A stretch of DNA of 64,000 bases from NCBI RefSeq assembly GCF_040760005.1, contig NZ_CP099760.1, forward strand, positions 1,235,501 through 1,299,500. Direction: 5' to 3'. Shown piece after piece: positions 26,566 through 34,949 of this stretch; the first letter of the stretch is position 1, and each line of letters opens with the position of its first letter. The translations under genes and the position numbers were made by a program. Under the pieces are notes generated by a model. The model did no database searches. It had not been told where the DNA came from and saw only the letters and a list, made by a program, of their open reading frames with translations. The stretch comes from Pseudomonas sp. stari2 (GTDB taxonomy: Bacteria > Pseudomonadota > Gammaproteobacteria > Pseudomonadales > Pseudomonadaceae).

Positions 26566-27861
26566 ATGAACCTCGATTCAGCCCTGGCTTACCAGTCCGG
26601 TTTCGGCAACGAATTCAGCTCCGAAGCGTTGCCCGGCGCACTGCCCGTCGGCCAGAACTCCCCGCAGAAAGCCCCGTACGGTCTCTACACCGAACTGTTC
26701 TCCGGCACCGCGTTCACCATGACCCGCAGCGAAGCGCGGCGTACCTGGATGTACCGGATCCAGCCGTCGGCCAATCACCCGGCCTTCGTCAAACTGGAGC
26801 GGCAACTGGCAGGCGGTCCGTTGGGTGAAGTGACCCCCAATCGCCTGCGCTGGAACCCGCTGGACATCCCGGCCGAACCCACCGATTTCATCGATGGTCT
26901 GGTGAGCATGGCGGCCAACTCCGCTGCCGAAAAACCGGCCGGCATCAGCATCTATCACTATTGCGCCAACCGTTCGATGGAACGCGTTTTCTTCAACGCC
27001 GACGGCGAGCTGCTGCTGGTGCCGCAACTGGGTCGCCTGCGCATCGTCACCGAACTGGGTGTGCTGGAAGTGGCGCCGCTGGAAATCGCCGTGCTGCCAC
27101 GGGGTTTGAAATTCCGCGTCGAACTGCTCGATCCGCAAGCGCGCGGCTACGTCGCCGAGAACCATGGCGCGCCGCTGCGCCTGCCGGACCTGGGGCCGAT
27201 CGGCAGCAATGGTCTGGCCAATCCGCGAGACTTTCTGACCCCGGTCGCCGCCTACGAAAACCTGCAACAACCGACCACGCTGGTGCAGAAATTCCTTGGC
27301 CAGCTGTGGGGCACCGAACTCAATCATTCGCCGCTGAACGTGGTCGCCTGGCACGGCAACAACGTGCCGTACAAATATGACCTGCGCCGCTTCAACACCA
27401 TCGGCACCGTCAGTTTCGATCACCCGGACCCGTCGATCTTCACCGTGCTGACCTCGCCGACCAGCGTCCACGGCCTGGCCAACCTCGAGTTCGTGATCTT
27501 CCCGCCGCGCTGGATGGTGGCCGAGAACACCTTCCGTCCGCCGTGGTTCCACCGCAACCTGATGAACGAATTCATGGGCCTGATCCAGGGCGAGTACGAC
27601 GCCAAGGCCGAAGGTTTTGTGCCCGGCGGCGCATCTCTGCACAGCTGCATGAGCGCCCACGGCCCGGACGGCGAGACCTGCACCAAAGCCATCAACGCGG
27701 ACCTGAAGCCGGCGAAGATCGACAACACCATGGCGTTCATGTTCGAGACCAGCCAGGTGCTGCGCCCAAGCCGCTTCGCCCTCGACTGCCCGCAACTGCA
27801 ATCCACTTACGACGCCTGCTGGGCCACGCTGCCCGCCACGTTCGACCCGACCCGGAGATAA
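26566..27861 (+). CDS. hmgA: Homogentisate 1,2-dioxygenase
   Basis: The 431-residue iron enzyme opens homogentisate to maleylacetoacetate. [19 protein letters not shown] at the N-terminus and [11 protein letters not shown] are hallmark blocks. The iron site lies in the stretch from [20 protein letters not shown] to [12 protein letters not shown], with its histidines and glutamate. ATG 26566 has CAGGAGG upstream; the frame starting at 26539 adds no conserved sequence. It is first in hmgA-fahA-maiA, with fahA 3 bp downstream. Confidence 0.96.
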   Translation: MNLDSALAYQSGFGNEFSSEALPGALPVGQNSPQKAPYGLYTELFSGTAFTMTRSEARRTWMYRIQPSANHPAFVKLERQLAGGPLGEVTPNRLRWNPLDIPAEPTDFIDGLVSMAANSAAEKPAGISIYHYCANRSMERVFFNADGELLLVPQLGRLRIVTELGVLEVAPLEIAVLPRGLKFRVELLDPQARGYVAENHGAPLRLPDLGPIGSNGLANPRDFLTPVAAYENLQQPTTLVQKFLGQLWGTELNHSPLNVVAWHGNNVPYKYDLRRFNTIGTVSFDHPDPSIFTVLTSPTSVHGLANLEFVIFPPRWMVAENTFRPPWFHRNLMNEFMGLIQGEYDAKAEGFVPGGASLHSCMSAHGPDGETCTKAINADLKPAKIDNTMAFMFETSQVLRPSRFALDCPQLQSTYDACWATLPATFDPTRR

Positions 27862-27864
27862 CCC

Positions 27865-29169
27865 ATGACTCAGAATTCCATCACCCGCAGTTGGGTCGCT
27901 TCGGCCAACGGCCACACCGATTTCCCGTTGCAGAACCTTCCGCTGGGTGTGTTCAGCCTCAACGGCTCGGCGCCGCGCGCGGGCGTGGCGATTGGCGAAC
28001 ATATCTTTGATCTGCAAGTGGCGCTGGAGGCGGGGCTGTTCGACGGCGCCGCGCGTAGGGCGGTCGAAGCCATGCACGGCGGTCAGTTGAACGCCTTCTT
28101 CGAACTCGGCCGCGATGCCCGCGTTGCGTTGCGTGAACGCCTGCTGGAGCTGTTCAGCGAAGGCAGCACTCATCGCGGCAACATCGAAGCCCAGGGTGCA
28201 AAACTGCTGCCATTGGCCGCCGATTGCCAACTGCATCTGCCGGCGCGTATCAGTGACTACACGGACTTCTACGTCGGCATCGAGCACGCGCAGAACGTCG
28301 GCAAACTGTTCCGCCCGGACAACCCGCTACTGCCGAACTACAAACACGTGCCGATCGGTTACCACGGTCGTGCCTCCACCGTGCGTGCTTCCGGCACCGA
28401 TGTGCGCCGTCCGAAAGGCCAGACCTTGCCGGCCGGTGCGACTGAGCCGACTTTCGGCCCGTGCGCGCGTCTGGACTATGAGCTGGAGCTGGGCATCTGG
28501 ATCGGGCAGGGCAACGAGATGGGCGAGCCGATTGCCATTGGCGATGCAGCCGAACACATTGCCGGTTTCTGCTTGCTCAACGACTGGTCGGCCCGTGATA
28601 TCCAGGCTTGGGAATATCAGCCGCTCGGCCCGTTCCTGTCCAAGAGCTTCATCACCAGCGTCTCGCCATGGGTGGTGACTGCCGAAGCGCTGGCGCCATT
28701 CCGCATCGCGCAACCGCCGCGCCCGGAAGGTGATCCGCAGCCATTGCCGTACCTGTTCGACAAGCGCGATCAGGATGGCGGTGGCTTCGACATCGAACTG
28801 GAAGTGCTGCTGCTCACCGAGAAAATGCGCGAGCAAAACCTGCCGGCCCATCGCCTGACCCTGAGCAACACCCGCTACATGTACTGGACCGTTGCACAAA
28901 TGGTCGCGCACCACAGCGTCAACGGTTGCCAGTTGCAGGCAGGTGACCTGTTCGGTTCGGGCACTTTGTCTGGCCCTGAAAGCGGCCAGTTCGGCAGCCT
29001 GCTGGAAATTACCGAGGGCGGTAAAAAGCCGATCGAGCTGGCGTCCGGCGAAGTGCGCAAATTCCTCGAAGATGGCGACGAAATCATCCTGCGCGCTCGC
29101 TGCGCCCGCGAAGGTTTTGCCTCGATCGGTTTCGGCGAATGCCGTGGCACCGTGCTGGCGGCACGCTGA
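27865..29169 (+). CDS. fahA: Fumarylacetoacetase
   Basis: The 434-residue hydrolase splits fumarylacetoacetate to fumarate and acetoacetate. The N-terminal SH3-like domain is followed by the catalytic part: ISDYTDFYVGIEHAQNVGKL, PIGYHGRASTV, DYELELGIWIG (metal-binding acids) and CLLNDWSARDIQAWEYQPLG. Its ribosome site GGAGAT lies in the last codons of hmgA, so translation is closely linked. In Pseudomonas the gene is also called hmgB. Confidence 0.95.
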   Translation: MTQNSITRSWVASANGHTDFPLQNLPLGVFSLNGSAPRAGVAIGEHIFDLQVALEAGLFDGAARRAVEAMHGGQLNAFFELGRDARVALRERLLELFSEGSTHRGNIEAQGAKLLPLAADCQLHLPARISDYTDFYVGIEHAQNVGKLFRPDNPLLPNYKHVPIGYHGRASTVRASGTDVRRPKGQTLPAGATEPTFGPCARLDYELELGIWIGQGNEMGEPIAIGDAAEHIAGFCLLNDWSARDIQAWEYQPLGPFLSKSFITSVSPWVVTAEALAPFRIAQPPRPEGDPQPLPYLFDKRDQDGGGFDIELEVLLLTEKMREQNLPAHRLTLSNTRYMYWTVAQMVAHHSVNGCQLQAGDLFGSGTLSGPESGQFGSLLEITEGGKKPIELASGEVRKFLEDGDEIILRARCAREGFASIGFGECRGTVLAAR

Positions 29170-29181
29170 CAGGAGCGGGTC

Positions 29182-29820
29182 ATGGAACTCTATACCTATT
29201 ACCGTTCCACCTCGTCGTACCGGGTGCGGATCGCGCTGGCGCTCAAGGGCCTCGACTATCAGGCGTTGCCGGTCAATCTGATCGCAGCGCCCGGTGGCGA
29301 ACATCGGCAACCGGCGTATCTGGCGATCAATCCTCAGGGCCGGGTACCGGCGCTGCGCACTGACGAAGGCAAGTTGCTGATCCAGTCGCCGGCGATCATC
29401 GAGTACCTGGAAGAGCGTTATCCACAGGTGCCGTTGCTGCCCGAAGACCTCGTTGCCCGTGCCCAGGTGCGCGGTGTGGCGGCGGTGATTGGCTGCGACG
29501 TGCATCCGCTGCACAACGTCAGCGTGCTCAATCGCCTGCGCGGGTTGGGGCATGACGAGTCGCAGGTCAACGAGTGGATCGGCCACTGGATCAGTCAGGG
29601 GCTGGCGACGGTGGAGCAATTGATCGGCGATAGCGGTTTCTGTTTTGGCGAGTGGCCCTGTGTGGCTGACGTGTACCTGATTCCGCAGTTGTACGCGGCC
29701 GAGCGGTTCAGTGTTTCGCTGGAGGCGTATCCACGGATCCGTCGGGTGGCCGCGTTGGCCGCTGAACATCCGGCGTTTATCGCGGCGCATCCGGCGAACC
29801 AGCCGGACACGCCGAAGTAG
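29182..29820 (+). CDS. maiA: Maleylacetoacetate isomerase (zeta-class GST)
   Basis: This 212-residue zeta-class glutathione transferase isomerises maleylacetoacetate to fumarylacetoacetate using glutathione. YYRSTSSYRVRIALALKGL contains the active-site Ser-rich motif; NPQGRVPAL and LLIQSPAIIEYLEERYP are the glutathione-site blocks. IGCDVHPLHN and the helix before FCFGEWPCVADVYLIPQLY complete the family. A GGAG site lies before the ATG and the gap to fahA is 12 bp. Also named hmgC. Confidence 0.95.
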   Translation: MELYTYYRSTSSYRVRIALALKGLDYQALPVNLIAAPGGEHRQPAYLAINPQGRVPALRTDEGKLLIQSPAIIEYLEERYPQVPLLPEDLVARAQVRGVAAVIGCDVHPLHNVSVLNRLRGLGHDESQVNEWIGHWISQGLATVEQLIGDSGFCFGEWPCVADVYLIPQLYAAERFSVSLEAYPRIRRVAALAAEHPAFIAAHPANQPDTPK

Positions 29821-29826
29821 CATTTG

Positions 29827-29855
29827 ATGGCGCCCGTGCAAGGCTCGGGCGCCAT
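29827..29855 (+). terminator. Hairpin after maiA
   Basis: ATGGCGCCCG and CGGGCGCCAT form a 10-bp stem with a 9-base loop, 7 bp after the maiA stop. It lacks a clear T-tail, so it may attenuate rather than stop readthrough into the MFS gene. Confidence 0.5.
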
Positions 29856-29901
29856 TCCGGTTACCCGCAAAAAATCATAAAAACAAAACAGGTACCTTGC
29901 G

Positions 29902-31299
29902 ATGCACAACCAGATTGCCAGCTTCCGGGCGGCACTCGACGCCCGTCCTGTGTCCCGCTTTCAGTGGTTGCTCCTGATTCTTCTCGCCTTGCTGCTGGTC
30001 ACCGACGGCTACGACACCCAGGTGCTCGGTTACGTGGTGCCTGCGCTGGCGCAGGACTGGGGCCTGGAGAAATCGGCGTTCGGCCCGGTGTTCAGCGCCA
30101 ACCTGCTCGGCCTGACGCTAGGCTCGCTCGCCGTGACGCCGCTGGCCGACCGCTTCGGTGTGCGGCGGATTCTGCTCGCCTGCGTACTGATCTACGCCAG
30201 CCTCACCGTGCTGATGGTGTTCGCCGACTCCCTGAATACTCTGATGATCGCGCGCTTCATTTGCGGCATCGGCATGGGCGGCGCGATGCCCAGCGCCATG
30301 GCGTTGATGTCGGAGTATTCCCCGCCACGCCTGCGCACGCTGATGGTGACGCTGGCGGCGTGCGGTTTCTCTTTCGGCGGGGCGGCGGGTGGTTTTGTCG
30401 CGGCCGGTTTTATCGACCGTTTTGGCTGGCAAGCGGTGTTCCTCGCCGGTGGTGTCACGCCGTTGCTGCTGTTTCCGTTTCTCTGGTGGATGCTGCCGGA
30501 ATCCTTGCCGCGTCTTCTACGTGATGCGCCGCCCTATGCGCGCCTGCGCAAGGTCACCGCACGCATGCTGCCGGAGTGGCAACCGCCCGCCGCATCGGTC
30601 GAGCAGAACGAACGCGAGCAGGGCAGCAAGCTGACCGTGGTGGAATTGTTCCGCAACGGTTATGCGCGTCCGACCTTGCTGATCTGGGCAACCTTTTTTG
30701 TCAGCCTGATCCTGCTGTATTTCATGATCAGTTGGCTGCCGTCGCTGCTGCTGGAAAGTGGCTTGCAACTCAATGAGGCGAACCTGGTGACGTCGATGTT
30801 CCTGTTCGCCGGTACGCTGGGGGCGATCTGCATGGCGTGGTTCGCTGATCGGTTGAAAAGCAAAGTGCGTCTGCTGTCCGGTGTGCTGGCCGGTGCAGCG
30901 CTGTGCACCATTCTGTTGGGCCTGAATCACGACAACCCGCGTTATCTGGTGGCCTGTGTTTTCGCGGCGGGGTTCTGCATCATCGGCGGCCAACTGACTC
31001 TGAATGCCTTCGCCAGCAATTTCTATCCGGCCCACGTGCGCGCCACCGGTACCGGTTGGGCGTTGGGAGTGGGGCGTTTCGGCTCGATTCTCGGGCCGCT
31101 GTTCGGCAGCCTGTTGCTGGCGATGCATATTCCGGTGGAGCAGATTTTCTTCTTCTGCGCGATTCCGGCGGTGATCGCGGCGTTGCTGATCATTCAGGTG
31201 CGTTCGCCAGTTACTGCGCCGTTCAGTGGACAACCGCGTTCGGCGGCAGATGCCCCAGCCGCTCCGTCAGGCGAAGTCGCTGAATCGGGTCGTCACTGA
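29902..31299 (+). CDS. MFS aromatic acid:H+ symporter (AAHS family)
   Basis: The 465-residue carrier has 12 predicted helices. The first helix bears the aromatic-acid family motif LLLVTDGYDTQVLGYVVPAL with its conserved Asp residues; LADRFGVRRILL is the loop 2-3 MFS signature and ARFICGIGMGGAMPSAMALM the helix 4 region. This places it with PcaK/BenK-type carriers. Its position after maiA suggests uptake of homogentisate, 4-hydroxyphenylpyruvate or a related acid. Its last 77 bp overlap the convergent SirB1 gene. Confidence 0.85.
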   Translation: MHNQIASFRAALDARPVSRFQWLLLILLALLLVTDGYDTQVLGYVVPALAQDWGLEKSAFGPVFSANLLGLTLGSLAVTPLADRFGVRRILLACVLIYASLTVLMVFADSLNTLMIARFICGIGMGGAMPSAMALMSEYSPPRLRTLMVTLAACGFSFGGAAGGFVAAGFIDRFGWQAVFLAGGVTPLLLFPFLWWMLPESLPRLLRDAPPYARLRKVTARMLPEWQPPAASVEQNEREQGSKLTVVELFRNGYARPTLLIWATFFVSLILLYFMISWLPSLLLESGLQLNEANLVTSMFLFAGTLGAICMAWFADRLKSKVRLLSGVLAGAALCTILLGLNHDNPRYLVACVFAAGFCIIGGQLTLNAFASNFYPAHVRATGTGWALGVGRFGSILGPLFGSLLLAMHIPVEQIFFFCAIPAVIAALLIIQVRSPVTAPFSGQPRSAADAPAAPSGEVAESGRH

Positions 31300-32026
31300 G
31301 CAACAGCGCGTGCTCCAGATCGAAACGCTCGGCGTTCGGGCAATCGAGGCGCTGGTACAGACTGGCCCGGGCCAGGTAATCGGCGGCGCTGGCGTTACCC
31401 AGTTCGAGTACGCGCTCGGCATCAATCAGCGCCGCGATGAAATCGTCGTGGGTCAGGTGCAACTGGCGCAGGTTGCGTGACAGACGCTGAAGCATCTGCA
31501 CCGGCTCGGCAGTCAGCAGGTGGTCGGCGTTGAGTTTCATTTGATGGCCGTACTGGCGATGCAACAGTTCGCGGCAATCGTTCGGATACAGGCGCCGTCC
31601 GCCGCACGGATCGAGCAGGTGATCGGCTCCGGGCACCTTCAGCAGGAAATGCCCGGGGAAGTTCACGCCAACCAGCGGGATCTCCAGACCACGGGCCAGT
31701 TCCAGGGCGATCAGTGCCAGCGCCAGCGGCTGGCCGCGTTTGGTCTGCATGACTTTGTGCACCATCGCGGCCTGCGGACGCAGCGGTACGAAATCATCCT
31801 GGGCAAAACCGAGGTCGGTCATGCGCCGCAGCAACGGTTGCGCCAGCTCGCTGACCGGAAGCAACGGCAAGCCATAACTGACTCGCTGCTGCAGTTCCTT
31901 GAATTCCTGCAACAGCGCTTCGGGATCGGCTTGTTTGTCGTGTTCGGCGGCCATCCACAACGCGGCTTCGAACAGCGCGGGCGGTGAACGGTGCAGACAA
32001 TCGAAGAAACGTTGGCGCGGACTCAT
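31223..32026 (-). CDS. SirB1 family protein (transglutaminase-like/TPR)
   Basis: The 267-residue protein contains the SirB1 core KRGQPLALALIALELARGLE, IPLVGVNFPGHFLLKV and LLDPCGGRRLYPNDCRELL, followed by a TPR-like C-terminus (ADYLARASLYQRLDCPNAER). The fold is transglutaminase-like without a proven enzyme activity. The coding sequence is convincing to its end, so the 77-bp overlap with the MFS carrier on the other strand appears real. Confidence 0.82.
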   Translation of the reverse strand: MSPRQRFFDCLHRSPPALFEAALWMAAEHDKQADPEALLQEFKELQQRVSYGLPLLPVSELAQPLLRRMTDLGFAQDDFVPLRPQAAMVHKVMQTKRGQPLALALIALELARGLEIPLVGVNFPGHFLLKVPGADHLLDPCGGRRLYPNDCRELLHRQYGHQMKLNADHLLTAEPVQMLQRLSRNLRQLHLTHDDFIAALIDAERVLELGNASAADYLARASLYQRLDCPNAERFDLEHALLLSDDPIQRLRLTERLGHLPPNAVVH

Positions 32027-32211
32027 CTAAATCTCCGGGGCATGCCTCGTTTTAGCCCCGTCTTTGCCATTCGTCCAGTGTCGGGGCCGCTCTGCCATCG
32101 GGTTATGCCGCAACACATTGGTCGCTGTCGGGCCTTATTCCCGTGCGCTTCAGCAATTTTTGGGCGCAAGCCTATACTGGCGACTACCAGAAGTGATTCG
32201 GGAGCCTGCCG

Positions 32212-33231
32212 ATGTTCGCTCTCATGCAAAGCACTCGCCTGGAATCGCTGCACCTTAGCGTTGATCCGGTCTCCGGATTGAAGGCGGTCATTGCCATCCA
32301 TAACAGTCGCCTCGGGCCAGCCCTGGGCGGATGTCGCTATCTTGCCTATCCGAATGACGAGTCCGCCGTCGCGGACGCCATACGCCTGGCTCAGGGTATG
32401 AGCTACAAGGCCGCGCTGGCCGGTCTGGCCCAGGGCGGCGGCGTGGCCGTGATCGTGCGGCCGGCCCATGTGGAAAACCGTGGCGCGCTGTTCGAAGCAT
32501 TCGGTCGTTGCATCGATCAACTCGACGGCCGCTACATCACCGCCATCGACAGCGGCACTTCGGTGGCGGACATGGACTGCATCGCCCAGCAGACCCAGCA
32601 CGTCACCAGTACCACCTCGGCCGGCGACCCGGCACCGCACGCGGCAATGGGCGTGTTCACCGGGATTCGCGCCACGGCCATGGCGCGGTTGGGCAGCGAC
32701 AACCTCGAAGGTTTGCGCGTGGCGATTCAGGGGCTGGGCAATGTCGGTTACGCACTGGCCGAACAGCTGCATGCCGCTGGCGCCGAACTGCTGGTCAGCG
32801 ATATCGACCACGGCAAGGTGCAACTGGCGATGGAACAGCTCAACGCTCATCCGATTGCCAACGACGCCTTGCTCAGCACACCGTGCGACATCCTTGCGCC
32901 GTGCGGCCTGGGCGGTGTGCTCAACAGCCACACCGTCACCCAGTTGCGCTGCTCGGCGGTGGCGGGGTCGGCCAACAATCAACTGACGCATCTGGATGTG
33001 GCCGATCAGCTGGAACGGCGCGGCATCCTGTATGCGCCGGATTACGTGATCAATGCCGGTGGCTTGATCTACGTATCCCTCAAGCACCGTGGCGAAGAAC
33101 TGACGACCATCACCGCGCATCTGTCGAAAATCAGTTCGCGACTGACCGAAGTGTTTGCCCACGCCCAGGCAGAAAAACGTTCGCCGGCGCGGGTGGCGGA
33201 TGAACTGGCGGAGAAAGTGTTGTACCGCTGA
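32212..33231 (+). CDS. ldh: Leucine dehydrogenase homologue with altered catalytic site
   Basis: The 339-residue protein belongs to the Glu/Leu/Phe/Val dehydrogenases: LGPALGGCRYLAYPND, MSYKAALAGLAQGGG, DGRYITAIDSGTSVADMDCI, the NAD-binding IQGLGNVGYALAEQL and YAPDYVINAGGLIYV. In active leucine dehydrogenases two lysines 12 residues apart (Lys68 and Lys80 in the Bacillus enzyme) bind and process substrate. Here the first is Lys66 but the second, position 78, is Val (codon GTG at 32443-32445). Catalysis by the usual mechanism is therefore doubtful. A -10-like TATACT lies about 40 bp upstream. Confidence 0.87.
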   Translation: MFALMQSTRLESLHLSVDPVSGLKAVIAIHNSRLGPALGGCRYLAYPNDESAVADAIRLAQGMSYKAALAGLAQGGGVAVIVRPAHVENRGALFEAFGRCIDQLDGRYITAIDSGTSVADMDCIAQQTQHVTSTTSAGDPAPHAAMGVFTGIRATAMARLGSDNLEGLRVAIQGLGNVGYALAEQLHAAGAELLVSDIDHGKVQLAMEQLNAHPIANDALLSTPCDILAPCGLGGVLNSHTVTQLRCSAVAGSANNQLTHLDVADQLERRGILYAPDYVINAGGLIYVSLKHRGEELTTITAHLSKISSRLTEVFAHAQAEKRSPARVADELAEKVLYR

Positions 33232-33251
33232 GGTTTGTCTTGGCATGAAAA

Positions 33252-33279
33252 AGCCCCTGAGTCTTGCAACTCAGGGGCT
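33252..33279. terminator. Bidirectional terminator between ldh and yebG
   Basis: AGCCCCTGAGT-CTTGCA-ACTCAGGGGCT has a perfect 11-bp stem between two convergent genes. The T-run is on the minus strand, so it is best placed to end yebG, and it probably also ends ldh. Confidence 0.85.
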
Positions 33280-33297
33280 ATTCAATTCAGGTGTCGA

Positions 33298-33642
33298 TTA
33301 CTTCGCAGTTTTCGCCGCCTTGGCAGGTTTGGCTGGCGTTTCTACCGGTTCGGCCGCGTCTGCCGTCTCGGTCGCCACAACCGGCGCAGCAGGTGCGTTG
33401 ATCAGCTCCGACAGGGCATCAGGCTGGCTCTTGAACGCCCGGGCGAACACATCGCGGTTCTTCGCCATGAAGATCCCGACTTCTTCCACTTGCTGCTCGC
33501 TCAACGAAGGAACGGCTTTTTCCAGCACTTCGGCCAACAGTTCGGCCAGTTCGAGCATTTTGTCATGACGGTCAGCTTCGGCTTTATCCATGAACAAGCG
33601 CTCCAGATCTCGGCTGCTGCGGTATACCACTTCGACGGCCAT
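33298..33642 (-). CDS. yebG: YebG family SOS-inducible protein
   Basis: The 114-residue protein starts MAVEVVYRSSRDLERLFMDK, the YebG hallmark, continues ADRHDKMLELAELLAEVL and VEEVGIFMAKNRDVF, and ends in an Ala/Lys/Pro-rich tail. YebG is a DNA-damage-induced protein of unknown biochemical role. AGGTGG precedes the ATG, and a perfect LexA box lies 44 bp upstream. Confidence 0.9.
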   Translation of the reverse strand: MAVEVVYRSSRDLERLFMDKAEADRHDKMLELAELLAEVLEKAVPSLSEQQVEEVGIFMAKNRDVFARAFKSQPDALSELINAPAAPVVATETADAAEPVETPAKPAKAAKTAK

Positions 33643-33685
33643 TCACCACCTCACATGCCTTCACATTAAGTTGTCTTTGCGACTA

Positions 33686-33701
33686 CTGTATCTATATACA
33701 G
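33686..33701. promoter_or_regulatory. LexA (SOS) box of yebG
   Basis: CTGTATCTATATACAG matches CTGT-N8-ACAG, with the AT alternation of strong LexA sites. It lies 44 bp upstream of the yebG start. Confidence 0.88.
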
Positions 33702-33935
33702 CGAAAAGAATAAGCGAATCCCTGCGCTTTGGGTAGTGGCTTTTTAATGTAGACCGGATTCGGATTTTTTCAGCCCGACGGTTATGTACAGGTGCGACCA
33801 AACGCCACGGCGCGGGTTTCGCGGCGCCTCGCCATGATGGCGTGGCCTCTTTTCTGCATGCATATGAGTACGTGTGCAATAACCGTCACGTCCAATGCGC
33901 AACATCCGCTCGAACCGGGCTAAGGAACCTTCATC

Positions 33936-34436
33936 GTGAAAATCAACTGGGCCGAGAAACTGCGGCAAAACGTGCATCAACTGGCCGAGTCCCTGGGCAA
34001 CCTGTTCGTCGAGACTTTCCACTACCTGGCGCTGTTCGCCATTGGTGCGGTGACTGCCTGGGCGGCGGTGATGGAATTTCTCGGGATGCTCGAGGAAGGG
34101 CACATCAAGATCGATGACATTCTGTTGCTGTTCATCTATCTGGAACTGGGGGCGATGGTCGGGATTTATTTCAAGACCAATCACATGCCGGTGCGCTTCC
34201 TGATCTATGTGGCGATCACCGCACTGACGCGGTTGCTGATCTCCAACGTCTCGCACCACAACCCGCCAGACATGGGCATCATCTACCTGTGCGGCGGGAT
34301 TCTGTTGCTGGCGTTTTCGATCCTGGTGGTACGTTACGCCTCGTCGCAATTCCCTTCGGTGAAAATCGAGAAGCCGCAACGCAAGCTCGGTGCGGGCTCC
34401 GGTGAACACCCTGAGATCGAGAAAGGCGAGCTCTAA
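33936..34436 (+). CDS. psiE: PsiE family phosphate-starvation-inducible membrane protein
   Basis: The 166-residue protein has four predicted helices and PsiE blocks: DDILLLFIYLELGAMVGIYF, KTNHMPVRFLIYVAITALTR and LLISNVSHHNPPDMGIIYLC. The role of PsiE is not known; in E. coli it is induced by phosphate starvation. The start is GTG 33936 with AAGGAAC upstream. The stop overlaps by 3 bp the stop of the convergent DUF3509 gene (CTAA). Confidence 0.85.
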   Translation: MKINWAEKLRQNVHQLAESLGNLFVETFHYLALFAIGAVTAWAAVMEFLGMLEEGHIKIDDILLLFIYLELGAMVGIYFKTNHMPVRFLIYVAITALTRLLISNVSHHNPPDMGIIYLCGGILLLAFSILVVRYASSQFPSVKIEKPQRKLGAGSGEHPEIEKGEL

Positions 34437-34750
34437 AGACCGATTGACGGCCGGTGCTGCCCCTTGATCTGGCGCGGTGGCGGGGTGAGCCCGTCGCCGC
34501 GGGTCATGGCCTCCAGGATCGCCATGGCGCTGTGGCCTTGTTCGATGGCGATGCCGAACTGAATGCTTTGTACCAGCCGTTTCAAGCGCTTGGGATCGTT
34601 GCGCTGTTCGGCGCTGATCATCCGTTTGGCGACGATCCGGCCGCTGTTGGAGAGGGTCAGCATGATGCTGCCGTCGAGGCCCTGAATGCTCAGGTTGATC
34701 TGATAGTCCGGCGCAAAAGCATCGGTAATGATCTGAAAAGGATTGTCCAT
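34433..34750 (-). CDS. DUF3509 domain protein
   Basis: The 105-residue protein starts MDNPFQIITDAFAPDYQINL and shows the DUF3509 pattern of a beta-sheet followed by a helix (GSIMLTLSNSGRIVAKRMIS, DPKRLKRLVQSIQFGIAIEQ). It seems restricted to pseudomonads and relatives; no function is known. It has no operon partner here and is convergent with psiE. Confidence 0.75.
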   Translation of the reverse strand: MDNPFQIITDAFAPDYQINLSIQGLDGSIMLTLSNSGRIVAKRMISAEQRNDPKRLKRLVQSIQFGIAIEQGHSAMAILEAMTRGDGLTPPPRQIKGQHRPSIGL

Positions 34751-34904
34751 GATGCGTCACCGCCTGATTGAACGTGCAGTTGTTGACCGGCCTTGATCGG
34801 GTTGGTTCGCCAAACCTGACCGTCGGCCCTTCCGTGGTCCTGTGTACTTCAGCGATGTAGCAAGGGACATGCCGGGAATATTGTCGAACAATGAAACCGG
34901 CCAA

Positions 34905-34935
34905 AAAGAAGGCGAGCCCATGGCTCGCCTTCTTT
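34905..34935. terminator. Bidirectional terminator downstream of sdaC
   Basis: A perfect 14-bp stem (AAAGAAGGCGAGCC, loop CAT, complement) with T-rich ends on both strands lies 14 bp beyond the sdaC stop. Confidence 0.9.
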
Positions 34936-34949
34936 GTTTGCGGCCCGTT

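Noticed and set aside
26578..29841. Minus-strand frames of 569 and 504 codons opposite hmgA, fahA and maiA
   Set aside because: Shadows of the homogentisate genes; rich in Gln/His/Arg/Val with no domains and no ribosome sites.
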